A stretch of 64,000 nucleotides of DNA. Origin: Dermatophilus congolensis. Lineage in GTDB: Bacteria; Actinomycetota; Actinomycetes; Actinomycetales; Dermatophilaceae. A program made the position numbers and the translations under genes. The DNA is taken from NCBI RefSeq assembly GCF_900187045.1, contig NZ_LT906453.1, positions 1,860,001 to 1,924,000 on the forward strand, in the 5' to 3' direction. Every line of letters starts with the position of its first letter. The first letter of the stretch is position 1. This document shows, piece after piece, positions 18,738-28,538 of the stretch. The notes under the pieces were generated by a model. The model searched no databases, had not been told where the DNA came from, and saw only the letters and a list, made by a program, of their open reading frames with translations.

Positions 18738-19367
18738 TTATTTCCAGCCGGGTAGCTGCGGGGTTTGGGTGCGGGCGCGTTTCATTTCGAAGAAGGACGA
18801 GAAGGCTGCGATGGCGTTGAAGGCGTCGTAGATTTTTCCGGCTTCTTCGCCACCGGGGTTGTCGGTGATGACGGGTCCGAAGAAGGCTTGTGTGTCTGCG
18901 AATTTGACGATGGGGCAGCCACTGTCTTCTCCGACGGCGTCCATGGCTTCGTTGTGAAGTTTTTCGAGAATGGGAGTGTAGGCGTCGTTGTTGGCGGCTT
19001 CAGCGAGGGTGGGGTCGAGCTGGGCGATGGACAGGGCTTGGCGGATGACGTTGTCGTAGGCGCCGTAGCCTTCTTTGTTGTTTTCGCCGTTGATGTGGAT
19101 GAGGGTGCCCATCGCGGTGTAGAGGTCGTCGATTTTGTCTGGCTGGGTGTGGTGAACGGCAGCGAAGACGCGGGCGGGACCGGAGTTTGCCTGCATTTTT
19201 CGTGCGTATTCTTCGTCGATGTCGTTGGTGCGGTTGAGGATGTCTAGGGACATGGGGCGGAAGGTGAGGGTGATGTCTCGTACTTTTTGTACGTCTTTGA
19301 GCCACCGTGAGGTCATCCAGGCGTAGGGGCAGGCGACGTCGAACCACATGGTTACGTTGTTGGTCAT
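18738..19367 (-). CDS. DsbA-family protein, mycothiol-dependent nitroreductase type
   Basis: A 209-residue thioredoxin-fold protein with an inserted helical domain, resembling mycobacterial Rv2466c, a mycothiol-dependent reductase. The N-terminal MWFDVACPYAWMTSRWL carries a single active-site Cys (residue 13) in CPYA, where the mycobacterial enzyme is described with CPWC. That suggests a monothiol mechanism using mycothiol. TQAFFGPVIT and the C-terminal FFEMKRARTQTP are also typical of the family. It appears monocistronic; no SigH-like promoter was found upstream. Confidence 0.8.
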   Translation of the reverse strand: MTNNVTMWFDVACPYAWMTSRWLKDVQKVRDITLTFRPMSLDILNRTNDIDEEYARKMQANSGPARVFAAVHHTQPDKIDDLYTAMGTLIHINGENNKEGYGAYDNVIRQALSIAQLDPTLAEAANNDAYTPILEKLHNEAMDAVGEDSGCPIVKFADTQAFFGPVITDNPGGEEAGKIYDAFNAIAAFSSFFEMKRARTQTPQLPGWK

Positions 19368-19511
19368 GGGTGTAGATCTTTCGTCGTGAGCTCACGTCGA
19401 GGCTCTGTGGGTGGTTAGTTGGCTCCCACAGTATCGAGGGGTGCGTGGGTGGGTGGGTTCTGGGTGCGGGCTGGGTCGTGGCTTAAGGTGCGGGGCCGTT
19501 AGGCTGTAGTA

Positions 19512-21800
19512 ATGAGTAAGAACGAGCCCCTGGTCATCGCTATCGACGGCCCTTCCGGAACTGGTAAGTCCAGCGTGTCCCGTGAGGTGGCCGCCATGTT
19601 CGGTATCGATTATCTGGACACGGGGGCGATGTATCGGTCGTTGGCTTGGTTCTGCCTGGATAAGGGCATTGATTTTGAGGATGTTGCTGCGGTGGGCGCG
19701 GCGGCTCGGGATTTGCCTTTGGAGATTGTTACCGATCCGGGTGCGCCGGCGGTGTTTGTTGATGGTGTTGATGTTTCGCAGGAGATTCGTTCTTCTCGGG
19801 TCTCTGGTGTGGTTTCGAAGGTGGCGGCTATCCCTGCGGTGCGGGAGGAGTTGATTGCTCGTCAGCGCGCGATTATGGCTGAGTGTGCTGCTGATGGGGG
19901 AGTGGTTGCTGAGGGGCGGGATATCACTACGGTGGTTGCTCCGGATGCGACGGTGCGGATTTTGCTTACTGCTAGTGAGCAGGCGCGTCTGCAGCGTCGG
20001 GCGACGCAGGAGGCGGAGCTTTCTGGTGGCGATTCGGTGGTGACGGATCGCACGCGTGCGGAGGTTGTTGGTCGGGATGCGCAGGATTCGGCGGTGACGT
20101 CGTTTGTTGAGCCTGCTCCTGGGGTGACGTTGTTGGACACCACTGATCTTGATTACGAGGGTTCGGTGCGTGCGGTGGTGGCGATTGTTGCTTCTGAGGC
20201 TGATTTCATCGGTGATAGTGATGATGACGGCATCTACGAGTTCGATGCTGCCGGCGCTGATGGCGTGGCGCAGGATGCTGATTCTTCTGGCGTGGAGGTT
20301 GTGTACGTTCCTGAGGGTGCTTCAGGTTCGTTGCCTCGGGGTGAGGACACTGATGAGGATGCGGGTGTAGCGCGCGCTCTTCGTGCTGGTTTGGAAGAGT
20401 TCGATCTTGATGATGCTGACTTGGCTTTGGTTGATGGTCAGTTCGATCCGGATGCGCAGGAGGACGGTGAGGGTGCCGCGCCGGTGGTGGCGGTGATTGG
20501 GCGCCCGAATGTGGGTAAATCCACGTTGGTGAACCGCATCATTGGGCGTCGTGAGGCGGTTGTGGAGGATGTTCCTGGGGTGACGCGTGACCGTGTCGCG
20601 TATGACGCGGAGTGGGCGGGAACGAAGTTCACTCTGGTGGATACCGGTGGCTGGGAGGTTGATGCCACGGGGATTCATCTGCGGGTAGCTGAGCAGGCCG
20701 AGATTGCGGTGGGCTTGTGTGACGCAGTGCTGTTTGTGGTTGATGCCACGGTGGGGGCTACGGACACCGATGAGGCGGTTGTGCGGTTGTTGCGCCGTTC
20801 GGGCAAGCCTGTGGTTCTTGTGGCGAACAAGGTTGATGACATGCGTGGTGAGGCTGATGCTGCCGCGTTGTGGTCGTTGGGGTTGGGGCAGCCGTGGCCT
20901 GTTTCGGCGTTGCATGGCCGGGGGACTGGTGATGCGTTGGAGGCGCTGATGGGTGTGCTTCCGCAGGAATCTCAGGTTGAGGGTGCGTATCGGCGTGGGG
21001 GGCCGCGCCGGGTGGCATTGTTGGGGCGCCCGAATGTGGGTAAGTCGAGTTTGTTGAACCGTCTGGCTGGTGAGGAGCGTGTGGTCGTCGATAACGTGGC
21101 GGGCACGACGCGTGATCCGGTGGATGAGTTCATTGAGTTGGGTGGGACGACGTGGCGTTTCGTTGATACTGCTGGTATTCGTCGTCGTGTTCATCTGACT
21201 CGCGGCGCGGATTTTTATGCGTCGTTGCGTACCCGTACGGCCTTGGAGAAGGCTGAAGTCGCGGTGGTGTTGATTGATGCGCATGACCCCATCAGCGAGC
21301 AGGACATTCGGATCGTTCAGCAGGTTGTTGATGCCGGTCGTGCTGTGGTGATCGCTTATAACAAGTGGGATCTCATTGATGAGGAGCGTCGCTACTACCT
21401 GGAGCGGGAGATTGAGCGCGAGCTGGTGCAGATCGCGTGGGCTCCGCGGGTGAATGCTTCGGCGTTGACGGGGCGGCATGTGCAGAAGTTGGTTCCTGCG
21501 TTGGAGCAGTCGTTGGCTTCGTGGGATACGCGGGTTCCGACGGGTCGGTTGAATGCGTTGTTGGGTGAGATTGTTGCTGCACATCCGCACCCGGTTCGTG
21601 GTGGTAAGCAGCCGCGTATTTTGTTCGCGACGCAGGCTTCGACACGTCCGCCGCGTTTTGTGTTGTTTGCTAATGGTTTTATCGAGGCGGGATATCGCCG
21701 TTTCTTGGAGCGCAGGTTGCGTGAGGAGTTCGGCTTTGTGGGTAGCCCGATTGAGATTTCGGTGCGAGTGAAGGAGAAACGTCGCCGTAAAGAGAAGTGA
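19512..21800 (+). CDS. Fused cytidylate kinase and ribosome-assembly GTPase Der
   Basis: One 762-residue protein. Residues 1-230 are cytidylate kinase: P-loop [30 protein letters not shown]. An acidic linker (about 230-325) follows. The rest is the double-GTPase Der (EngA) that acts in 50S subunit assembly: first G1 GRPNVGKST near 330, DTGGWE and NKVD; second G1 GRPNVGKSS near 505, DTAGIRRR and NKWD; then a KH-like C-terminal domain ending in basic residues. Cmk-Der fusions are known in actinobacteria. No stop or frameshift separates the halves. Confidence 0.95.
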   Translation: MSKNEPLVIAIDGPSGTGKSSVSREVAAMFGIDYLDTGAMYRSLAWFCLDKGIDFEDVAAVGAAARDLPLEIVTDPGAPAVFVDGVDVSQEIRSSRVSGVVSKVAAIPAVREELIARQRAIMAECAADGGVVAEGRDITTVVAPDATVRILLTASEQARLQRRATQEAELSGGDSVVTDRTRAEVVGRDAQDSAVTSFVEPAPGVTLLDTTDLDYEGSVRAVVAIVASEADFIGDSDDDGIYEFDAAGADGVAQDADSSGVEVVYVPEGASGSLPRGEDTDEDAGVARALRAGLEEFDLDDADLALVDGQFDPDAQEDGEGAAPVVAVIGRPNVGKSTLVNRIIGRREAVVEDVPGVTRDRVAYDAEWAGTKFTLVDTGGWEVDATGIHLRVAEQAEIAVGLCDAVLFVVDATVGATDTDEAVVRLLRRSGKPVVLVANKVDDMRGEADAAALWSLGLGQPWPVSALHGRGTGDALEALMGVLPQESQVEGAYRRGGPRRVALLGRPNVGKSSLLNRLAGEERVVVDNVAGTTRDPVDEFIELGGTTWRFVDTAGIRRRVHLTRGADFYASLRTRTALEKAEVAVVLIDAHDPISEQDIRIVQQVVDAGRAVVIAYNKWDLIDEERRYYLEREIERELVQIAWAPRVNASALTGRHVQKLVPALEQSLASWDTRVPTGRLNALLGEIVAAHPHPVRGGKQPRILFATQASTRPPRFVLFANGFIEAGYRRFLERRLREEFGFVGSPIEISVRVKEKRRRKEK

Positions 21801-21895
21801 TGGGTGCTGGGTCCGCTGCTTTGGTGGTGCGCGTAGGCGCGTGAGCAGCGGATTCGGTACTCGCGGCGAGGATGGGGTAATGTTTTCCCTGTTCA

Positions 21896-21969
<74 letters not shown>

Positions 21970-21976
21970 CGTGAAT

Positions 21977-22007
21977 GAAACCGGACCTGGTTTTCAGGTC
22001 CGGTTTC
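21977..22007. terminator. Terminator after tRNA-Pro
   Basis: Perfect 13-bp stem (21977-21989 with 21995-22007), GTTTT loop, followed by TTGTGTTTT. It lies between the tRNA and the convergent chemoreceptor gene. Confidence 0.8.
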
Positions 22008-22025
22008 TTGTGTTTTGGTGAGTTT

Positions 22026-23675
22026 TTAGACGCGGAAGTGACTAACGAGTTCGCGCAAGCTGGCACTGCTGTCGACCAGTCGTGTGATTTCTTCAGACAT
22101 CCGTTCGGTGGTGCCAGAAGTGCTGCGGGATGACTGGGCGGTGCGTTCGACGTTCTGGGCGATGCTTCCGGCTCCGCGGGCGGCGTCGTTGACACTGCGG
22201 CTCATTTCGTTGGTGGTGGCTGTTTGTTCTTCGACGGCGGAGGCGATGGTGCCCTGGGAGTCGTGAATCTGGGCGATGATGCTTGCGATTTCATTGATGG
22301 CGCTCACAGCGGCGTGGGTGTCGTTTTGGATGGTTTCGACGCGACGTCCGATGTTTTCGGTGGCTTGGCTGGTTTCTCGGGCGAGGTCTTTGACTTCATT
22401 GGCTACAACAGCGAAGCCTTTGCCTGCTTCTCCGGCGCGGGCGGCTTCGATGGTGGCGTTGAGGGCCAGCAGGTTGGTTTGTTCAGCGATTCCGGTGATC
22501 GTTTTGACGACTTCGCCGATTTCGGCTGAGCTTGTGCCGAGTTGGGTGACGGCTGCGTTTGCGGTTTCGGCGACCTGCACGGCTTGGGCGGCGATGGCGG
22601 CAGCATCGTTTGTGGATTTTGCGATCTCACGGATTGAGGCGGTCATTTCCTCGGTGCCTGCCGCGACGGTTTGGATGTTTTTGTCGACGCTGCTGGCTTC
22701 GCGAGCAGTGGAATCCAGTTCGGAGAAGCTGTTGGCTGCGTCGGCCCCCACGTTCTGGGACAGTGAGGTGAGGTTCTGGGCGTTATCCGCGACATCTTGG
22801 GTTGCTTGCATGACGCGGGTGATGATGCTGATCATCGCGGTGCGGGTGTGCTCCAGTGCGCGGGCAGTTTCACCGACTTCGTCGTGGGTGGTGATGGCTG
22901 CTGGCACGGTGAGGTCACTGCGGGAAATCGCGATGAGTGAGTCGCGGACTGAGTGCAGTGATCGCGCGATGGGTAGGGCGATTATGCGGGCAGACAGAGC
23001 GATAAATCCGGCCAGGACGATGGTGATACCGATGATGATCCAGGGGACGAAGGCGATCACCGAAGTTTTTTGTTCGCTCAACGCGGTAGCGCGAGCGGTT
23101 GCTGAAGCGGCGAGGGCATCGGAGGCGTCAGCGATTTTTGTGAAGGCTTGTCCGGCTTTTCCGCCGTTGATTTCACCAGCCGCTTGATCGATTTTGGCTC
23201 TGTTTTCAGTGGCGTACAGTGTGCGCACTTCAGCTTCGGCGTCGAAGAACTCTTTGTAGCCTGCTTCGACGGTGTCGAGGTGTTTTCGTTCCTCGTCGGT
23301 GAGGTCTGCTCGGGGGAAGGCTTTGAGGTCTGCTTCTAAAGAGGCACGGGCTTTGTCGAAGCCTTTGGCGTTGTAGGCGTCTTCGCCGCTGAGTGCGCGT
23401 TTGGCGCCGAGGCGGTATACGTCACCAAGAACACCGAGTTGCCAGCCGGAGACATCTAGATTGTGGGCTTGCATGCCCAAGGCGGCTTTTTCGACATGCA
23501 GCGCTGTGTTTTGTTCTTCGTTGGCGTTGCTGATCTGCCGTATTGCCAACAGGGCGGCGCCGCCAATGAGGAGGGCCCCAATGAGTCCAACGAGTCCAAC
23601 GAGCGCGATCTTGACGGTGATGCTGATGGGTTTTTTGCCGGTTGCTTCGGTGGTCAAGTGTGCGTCGGTGGACAA
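22026..23675 (-). CDS. Methyl-accepting chemotaxis protein
   Basis: Transmembrane chemoreceptor, 549 aa from a TTG at 23675 with GGAG seven bases upstream; an ATG at 23774 would add 33 unlikely residues. A short cytoplasmic tail is followed by TM1 ([26 protein letters not shown]), a four-helix sensor domain of about 180 residues, TM2 ([24 protein letters not shown]), a HAMP linker, and the signalling hairpin whose tip is [37 protein letters not shown]. No CheA/CheW genes are nearby. Its presence implies a chemotaxis system and hence motility. Confidence 0.92.
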   Translation of the reverse strand: MSTDAHLTTEATGKKPISITVKIALVGLVGLIGALLIGGAALLAIRQISNANEEQNTALHVEKAALGMQAHNLDVSGWQLGVLGDVYRLGAKRALSGEDAYNAKGFDKARASLEADLKAFPRADLTDEERKHLDTVEAGYKEFFDAEAEVRTLYATENRAKIDQAAGEINGGKAGQAFTKIADASDALAASATARATALSEQKTSVIAFVPWIIIGITIVLAGFIALSARIIALPIARSLHSVRDSLIAISRSDLTVPAAITTHDEVGETARALEHTRTAMISIITRVMQATQDVADNAQNLTSLSQNVGADAANSFSELDSTAREASSVDKNIQTVAAGTEEMTASIREIAKSTNDAAAIAAQAVQVAETANAAVTQLGTSSAEIGEVVKTITGIAEQTNLLALNATIEAARAGEAGKGFAVVANEVKDLARETSQATENIGRRVETIQNDTHAAVSAINEIASIIAQIHDSQGTIASAVEEQTATTNEMSRSVNDAARGAGSIAQNVERTAQSSRSTSGTTERMSEEITRLVDSSASLRELVSHFRV

Positions 23676-23806
23676 GGCGAGGCTCCGATTCGTGGCATGT
23701 GGTGCGCCGCATGGGTGGGGGGTGCGTTGCGGCGTACCTGGTTGACCACCTGTGCAAGGCGGTGCCTTCCTCATCGGCGTGTGGGGGCAGATTGTGAGTG
23801 CACCTA

Positions 23807-23840
23807 TGGCCCAGTCCTGCTCGAAAGCGGGACTGGGCCA
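23807..23840. terminator. Hairpin downstream of ppk2
   Basis: 14-bp stem with one T-G wobble (23807-23820 with 23827-23840) around a 6-base loop, directly after the ppk2 stop on the minus strand. Confidence 0.7.
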
Positions 23841-23845
23841 GGGGT

Positions 23846-24703
23846 TTAGTGGTTTTTGGGATGGCGTTCGAGGTTGGCGGCGACGTCGGTGGCGTAGAGG
23901 AAGGTGGAGCGGTCTGGGCGGGTGTAGTTCTTGCTTGTGGCTGCGGGGCGTGTGGGGATAGTGATTTCGTGGGGTGCGAGGTGTTTCCAGGGGATGCGAG
24001 TGAGGATGTCGTTGATCACGTTGATGCGTGATCGTTTTTTGTCTTCGCTTTCGATGGTGATCCAGCGGGCTCCGGGTAGGTCAGTGGCTGCGAACATGGC
24101 GTCTTTTGCGCGGGAGCAGTCTTCCCATCGGTTGATGGATTCGACGTCCATGGGGGAGAGTTTCCAGCGGCGCATGGGGTCGGCTGCGCGAGATCGGAAG
24201 CGGGTTTGTTGTTCTTCGTCGGAGACGGAGAACCAGTATTTGAGCAGGAGGATGCCATCTTCGACGAGCATGCGTTCAAAGTCGGGGGTTTGGTGGAGGA
24301 ACCTCTGATATTCGGCGTCGGTGCAGAATCCCATGACGCGTTCTACTCCGGCGCGGTTGTACCAGGACCTGTCGAAGATGACTATTTCTCCCGCTGCGGG
24401 CAGGTGGGTGATGTACCGCTGGAAGTACCACTGTGTTTTTTCGCGTTCGGTGGGTGCAGGTAGGGCTACGACGCGGGTGTGGCGGGGGTTGAGGTATTCG
24501 GTGATGCGTTTGATGGCACTGCCTTTGCCCGCGGCGTCGCGGCCTTCGAAGATGAGGAGTACGCGTTCGCCGTTTTCTATCACCCATTGTTGAAATGCGA
24601 CGAGTTCGGTTTGCAGGCGGCGTAGTTCTTTTTCGTAGGCTTTTTTGTTGAGCTTGACAGGTTTGTTTCGGTGTGTTTTTGCGGTGCCCTCATTCGTCGA
24701 CAT
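23846..24703 (-). CDS. ppk2: Polyphosphate kinase 2
   Basis: Transfers phosphate between polyphosphate and nucleoside diphosphates or monophosphates. 285 aa from the ATG at 24703; an upstream in-frame ATG at 24787 falls in a terminator hairpin and is less likely. Walker A is [10 protein letters not shown] (residues 53-62), Walker [13 protein letters not shown] (about 110-121), and the lid region is rich in Arg ([16 protein letters not shown]). Single-domain class I/II PPK2. It may complement the PPi-dependent phosphofructokinase at 34351 in a phosphate-based energy economy (inference). Confidence 0.92.
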   Translation of the reverse strand: MSTNEGTAKTHRNKPVKLNKKAYEKELRRLQTELVAFQQWVIENGERVLLIFEGRDAAGKGSAIKRITEYLNPRHTRVVALPAPTEREKTQWYFQRYITHLPAAGEIVIFDRSWYNRAGVERVMGFCTDAEYQRFLHQTPDFERMLVEDGILLLKYWFSVSDEEQQTRFRSRAADPMRRWKLSPMDVESINRWEDCSRAKDAMFAATDLPGARWITIESEDKKRSRINVINDILTRIPWKHLAPHEITIPTRPAATSKNYTRPDRSTFLYATDVAANLERHPKNH

Positions 24704-24745
24704 AGAGGGACTGTACCTAGGCTCGTAGATGCTTATGACCGCAGG

Positions 24746-24787
24746 ATGGGGACGTCTGCGTGATCGGCGGTACGCGGACGTCCCCAT
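24746..24787. terminator. Hairpin between the small ORF and ppk2
   Basis: 16-bp arms (24746-24761 with 24772-24787) with one G-T wobble and a 10-base loop. It would end transcripts arriving from the minus-strand glycosylase gene before ppk2. Confidence 0.7.
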
Positions 24788-24889
24788 GGGGGAGTGCTCG
24801 GTTCATTCCCCTACCGTGAAATCGGGAAGAGCTGCGGAGATGGTGACGGGTACCTGGATGCTGTTAGTGCACATCATTGGCCCCCGAAC

Positions 24890-25006
24890 TCAGGTGTCGT
24901 CACGTTCTCCTGTGTGCTTAAGCCACAGCGGCACGATGGCCAGCAGGGCGATAAGCGCAATCCCGACAAGCACGGTTGCTTGTACGAGCAATTGAGTGAT
25001 CTGCAT
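24890..25006 (-). CDS. Possible 38-residue single-span membrane protein
   Basis: ATG-started frame reading MQITQLLVQATVLVGIALIALLAIV and ending in a charged tail (KHTGERDDT). It has one hydrophobic segment of about 22 residues. No good Shine-Dalgarno is visible. It lies in a region otherwise free of genes, downstream of the DNA glycosylase. No family recognised. Confidence 0.35.
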   Translation of the reverse strand: MQITQLLVQATVLVGIALIALLAIVPLWLKHTGERDDT

Positions 25007-25097
25007 ATGAGAAGAATGGCTGACGTATCTGTCGCAATTCCGTGTTTGTCCTAGGGGTTTCCTGTATTTAAGGTCACGATTTCTATACGATTTTCGG

Positions 25098-25805
25098 TCA
25101 CGATCTCCACACCCCGGAGGCGCCGCGGCGATGGGAGCCCACCAGGTGGGTGTCGACGATGCCGACTGCTTCCATGAGGGCATACATAGATGTGGGGCCA
25201 ACGAACAGGAATCCGTTTTTCTTCAGCACAGCCGATAGGGCGGCTGATTCGTTTGATTCGGAGGGGATTTCGTTAAGGCGGAAGGGTTCAGGGGTTTCCT
25301 GTGGTTGGTAGGACCACACCAGTTCGGCGAGTCCTTGCCCTCCTTCGATTGGTTCGGGAGTAACTGTGGCTGGCCGTGTTTCGTGAATGAGTACTCGTCC
25401 GCGCAGTGCGCAGGTGGCGCGGGCATTGGTGAGCGTTGCCATGATTTTTCCGCGATGCCGCACGATTGCAGGGTCATTCACCAGCCGTTCGATGTCGACG
25501 TCGTCGAATGCGCAGACTGAGTCGGGGGAGAAGTTGTCGAATGCGCGGCGGAATGATTCGCGTTTGCGAAGGATGGTTTCCCAGGAAAGTCCTGCTTGGA
25601 AAACTTCTAGCGATAGCCGCTCGAACATGCCTCTTTCGTCGCGTACAGGCATTCCCCATTCAGTGTCGTAGTACGTCAGTAGTGCTTCGCTGCCGTAAGC
25701 CCAGGGTGTCCGTGCCAGTCCGTCTTCTCCGGTGACAAGGTCGGGACTGGGAGTGATGGGGACGTATCGACGGACAGTCAGCCCGTCGTGGGTGTCAGCT
25801 GCCAT
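25098..25805 (-). CDS. tag: DNA-3-methyladenine glycosylase I family protein
   Basis: Base-excision enzyme of the Tag family, which removes 3-methyladenine from DNA. The core is clear: YYDTEWGMPVRDERGMFERLSLEVFQAGLSW, FDDVDIERL, RHRGKI and KKNGFLFVGPTSMYALMEAVGIVDTH. At 235 aa it is longer than E. coli Tag (187) because of an N-terminal extension of about 30 residues and an insert near 150-175. The structural zinc ligands known in E. coli Tag (Cys4, His17, His175, Cys179) appear changed: RTPWA for RCPWA, YYDTEWG for YHDTEWG, His220 kept, and Ser at 224. Confidence 0.88.
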   Translation of the reverse strand: MAADTHDGLTVRRYVPITPSPDLVTGEDGLARTPWAYGSEALLTYYDTEWGMPVRDERGMFERLSLEVFQAGLSWETILRKRESFRRAFDNFSPDSVCAFDDVDIERLVNDPAIVRHRGKIMATLTNARATCALRGRVLIHETRPATVTPEPIEGGQGLAELVWSYQPQETPEPFRLNEIPSESNESAALSAVLKKNGFLFVGPTSMYALMEAVGIVDTHLVGSHRRGASGVWRS

Positions 25806-25978
25806 GCTCCCTCATTTTAGGCAATGTTGCTTTCTTGCTGGCATAGGCTCTGTATGCGGAAGCTTTTTATCTCCTCGCGCGACCGGTACGAAAGCAGCGG
25901 CAGATCCGTATACCTTGGTGTCACCCGAAACCCCACCTACGTGGACGCACCGGCGTTCACGGCGTCAAAGGGAGAGTC

Positions 25979-26365
25979 ATGAGCGATCTCGTCTACCCCG
26001 AGAACTTGCAGTACACCACGGACCACGAGTGGGTCAGCATCACTGATGGTGTCGCCCGCGTCGGCATTACTTCGTTCGCCCAGGATGCCCTTGGTGACAT
26101 CGTCTACGTGTCCGTCCCCAACATTGGTGACGAGGTCGAGGTCGATGGCGCAGCCGCTGAGGTTGAGTCCACCAAGTCAGTCAGTGACGTCAACAGCCCT
26201 GTGGGCGGTGAAGTCACGGCAGTGAACGAGAAGCTGGACGAGAGCCCGGAGCTGCTTAACTCCGACCCGTACGGAGAGGGCTGGATCTTTGAGGTCAAGC
26301 TTGCTTCTGCGGATGCCACGGCTGACCTTCTCGATGCAGCGGCATACAAAGAGATGCTCGACTGA
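25979..26365 (+). CDS. gcvH: Glycine cleavage system H protein
   Basis: Lipoyl carrier protein that shuttles the aminomethyl group between P and T proteins of glycine cleavage. 128 aa, family length. The lipoylated Lys is residue 66 in VESTKSVSDVNSPVGGEV; YTTDHEWV near the start and NSDPYGEGWIFEVK are typical. GGGAGAG precedes the ATG. It opens a block gcvH-garA-ftsR-DUF151-merR-gcvP; gcvT is not in the window. Confidence 0.97.
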   Translation: MSDLVYPENLQYTTDHEWVSITDGVARVGITSFAQDALGDIVYVSVPNIGDEVEVDGAAAEVESTKSVSDVNSPVGGEVTAVNEKLDESPELLNSDPYGEGWIFEVKLASADATADLLDAAAYKEMLD

Positions 26366-26380
26366 TTCTGGTGGGATCTA

Positions 26381-26403
26381 CCCTCGGGGGCTATCCCCGA
26401 GGG
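26381..26403. terminator. Hairpin after gcvH
   Basis: 9-bp GC-rich stem CCCTCGGGG/CCCCGAGGG (26381-26389 with 26395-26403) shortly after the gcvH stop. Confidence 0.65.
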
Positions 26404-26620
26404 GTCCGGTCCCTTCCCTTTCTCACAGTCTTCTGAACTTTTCTTGTGAGGTCGGGGTGGGCACGTGGCTCTTCTTCCACCCGAACCTCGATTCATGCTC
26501 TAGGGTTTGTAGTTCCGGTGGGGCACACAGTGATGTGTTCATCGGGCAGCGGCTTGCACGCCGTGATTTGACCAGAGAACAGAGCCCGCACATGCGGGCC
26601 GGACGCGAACGGAGCATGTC

Positions 26621-27067
26621 GTGAGCGACAGCACCCCGCAGAATTTCGGAGCCCCACGCACCGACCCTGCGACCATGCAGTTCACCGGCATAAATATCCC
26701 GGACAGCACTGACGTCGACTACGGCCTCCGAGACGAAGACCGCACCACTGCCGAGGCTCTCCGTCCAGGAACTGCCCTGCTCATCGTCCTGCGCGGCCCT
26801 AACCGCGGAGCGCGTTTCCTGCTCGACTCTGCCGTGACAACTGTGGGACGCCACACAGACAGCGACATCTTCCTCGATGACGTCACTGTTTCTCGACGGC
26901 ACGCAATTTTCGAGTACAAGGACGGTTTCTTCCACGTTCGTGACGTCGCTTCTCTCAATGGAACCTACGTGAACCAAGAAATGACCGACTCTGCGGTTTT
27001 GCGCAGCGGAGACCAGGTTCAGGTTGGCAAGTTCCGTCTTCTTTTCCTCGCCAAGGATGAGATCTGA
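26621..27067 (+). CDS. garA: GarA/OdhI-like FHA domain protein
   Basis: 148-residue phospho-threonine-binding protein. In mycobacteria and corynebacteria the homologue inhibits 2-oxoglutarate dehydrogenase and regulates glutamate metabolism depending on its phosphorylation. The FHA domain spans about 65-140: VGRHTDSDIFLDDVTVSRRHA, DVASLNGTYVN, VQVGKFRLLF. The N-terminal ~50 residues lack the ETTS/ETTT phosphorylation motif seen in GarA; the only Thr pair is T42-T43 in DRTTAEAL. GTG start. ftsR begins after two bases. Confidence 0.88.
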   Translation: MSDSTPQNFGAPRTDPATMQFTGINIPDSTDVDYGLRDEDRTTAEALRPGTALLIVLRGPNRGARFLLDSAVTTVGRHTDSDIFLDDVTVSRRHAIFEYKDGFFHVRDVASLNGTYVNQEMTDSAVLRSGDQVQVGKFRLLFLAKDEI

Positions 27068-27069
27068 CC

Positions 27070-27792
27070 GTGTCCGGTGCAGAGCACGAGGAAACGAGTA
27101 AAGGAGATTCGTTCACGATCGGCGCGGTTGTTGATCTGCTATCCGAGGAATTCCCGGATCTCACGATCAGCAAAATCCGGTTCTTGGAGTCCAAGCAGCT
27201 GGTGACCCCTGCCCGTTCTCCTTCCGGATATCGACACTTCCGCACCTCTGATGTGGAGCGCATCCGGTACATCCTGCGTGCTCAACGCGACAATTTTTGG
27301 CCACTGAAGGTCATCAGGGAAGCCCTCGATGCGATGGATCGAGGGCTGGAGCCTGCTCCTACGCTCGGCTCGACTCCCACTGCTCCACCTGTGGAGCCCC
27401 CTTCCGTTCCCGGCGCAGCAGAACTCCTCACTCCACCAAGCAAACTGCGCATCACTCTGGCTGAGTTAGCTCAGTCTGCGCACACCTCAGAGGCCTACAT
27501 CGAGTCTCTTGTCGGATACGGCCTTATCGTCCCTGACGAGGCTGGACACGTCGACGGTTACGCCATCCCTGTTGCTACTTCAGCGGCAGTGCTGGCTTCT
27601 TACGGGCTTGAGCCTCGCCATTTGAGGACATTCCGCACCGCTGCTGAACGTGAAGTAGGGCTGGCGCAACAACTCAATCCCCGCCACGACGATGACAGCG
27701 GTGAAGAACGTCTGGGGGAAATGCTGCACGAATTCCTCACCCTCCATGCCGCATTAGTGCAGGCCGGAGTGGCGCGCTCACGTCACTCCTGA
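27070..27792 (+). CDS. ftsR: MerR-family regulator, FtsR type
   Basis: 240-residue MerR-fold DNA-binding protein. The winged helix reads FTIGAVVDLLSEEFPDLTISKIRFLESKQLVTPARSPSGYRHF, then the effector-side helices. The homologue in Corynebacterium glutamicum activates ftsZ (FtsR); the mycobacterial one is Rv1828. It follows garA almost without a gap, the order seen in those genera. A Pro-rich linker lies at about 95-120. GTG start. Confidence 0.87.
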   Translation: MSGAEHEETSKGDSFTIGAVVDLLSEEFPDLTISKIRFLESKQLVTPARSPSGYRHFRTSDVERIRYILRAQRDNFWPLKVIREALDAMDRGLEPAPTLGSTPTAPPVEPPSVPGAAELLTPPSKLRITLAELAQSAHTSEAYIESLVGYGLIVPDEAGHVDGYAIPVATSAAVLASYGLEPRHLRTFRTAAEREVGLAQQLNPRHDDDSGEERLGEMLHEFLTLHAALVQAGVARSRHS

Positions 27793-27871
27793 AGGTTCCC
27801 TTGGCCCGAACGAGCGAGACATCGATGCTTGCCCTGGCCATCTTGGGAGCGAATCGCGATAGGTTGGAGGA

Positions 27872-28381
27872 GTGCGTGACCTCGATGTGCTCGGCGTAAG
27901 AGTGGAAACCCCTACCAATCAACCTATTGTTCTCCTGCGTGAACGCGAGGGGGACCGTTACTTACCTGTCTGGATTGGTGCTGCGGAAGCTGCTGCGATC
28001 GCTTTCGCTCAACAAGGCGTTGAACCACCCCGCCCCTTAACTCATGACCTGCTGCGAGATGTCATCACTGGCCTTGGCGTTCTTCTTAACGAGGTGCAAA
28101 TCGTCAAGCTCGAAGACAAGGTTTTTTACGCCGACCTCATCTTCAGCAATGGCGTGCGAGTGAGCTCACGCACCTCTGATGCGATCGCTTTAGCGTTGCG
28201 AACAGAATCACCGATCCGCGTGGTTGATGAGGTGATGGATGAGGCGGGAGTCATCGTCGATGACGACCGTGACGACGAGGTTGAAAAATTCAGGGAGTTC
28301 CTCGACAACGTTTCTCCCGAAGACTTCGACACTGAAGGTGGCCCTGAAGAACCTGCAGGGGATGACCTGGACCCGAAGTAG
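27872..28381 (+). CDS. DUF151 bifunctional nuclease family protein
   Basis: 169-residue protein; the core VRDLDVLGVRVETPTNQPIVLLRE...RYLPVWIGAAEAAAIAFAQQG and LTHDLLRDVITGLG is typical of DUF151, a family with reported RNase/DNase activity in plants and a homologue (Rv1829) in the same place in mycobacteria. The second half is acidic (DDDRDDEVEKF). The GTG at 27872 fits the family N-terminus although GGAGG is only one base upstream. Confidence 0.85.
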   Translation: MRDLDVLGVRVETPTNQPIVLLREREGDRYLPVWIGAAEAAAIAFAQQGVEPPRPLTHDLLRDVITGLGVLLNEVQIVKLEDKVFYADLIFSNGVRVSSRTSDAIALALRTESPIRVVDEVMDEAGVIVDDDRDDEVEKFREFLDNVSPEDFDTEGGPEEPAGDDLDPK

Positions 28382-28538
28382 AACACTGCCGTTTGCATGC
28401 AATAAACCGCGACACGTGCCGTTGACGAGCATCGTTATCGTTGACCCTCGCTGGAGGTGTCCGTACTTTCGAAGAGTCGGCCCGGCGCGAAGCACTCCAG
28501 CGAAGCATCATCTGGGCCACCATTGACCAGGAGGCCCT

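Larger units (their letters stand above)
24704..25097. other. Gap between ppk2 and the DNA glycosylase gene
   Basis: Holds a 16-bp terminator hairpin (24746-24787), one possible small membrane-protein gene (24890-25006) and a 9-bp direct repeat GGTCACGAT at 25072 and 25096. Nothing else recognised. Confidence 0.5.

Noticed and set aside
19368-19511. SigH/SigR promoter for the nitroreductase gene, as known for Rv2466c
   Set aside because: GGGAG is present on the minus strand upstream but no GTT at 18-19 bases.
22084-23187. Long + strand open frames opposite the chemoreceptor
   Set aside because: They are antisense shadows; the minus-strand frame has HAMP and MCP motifs.
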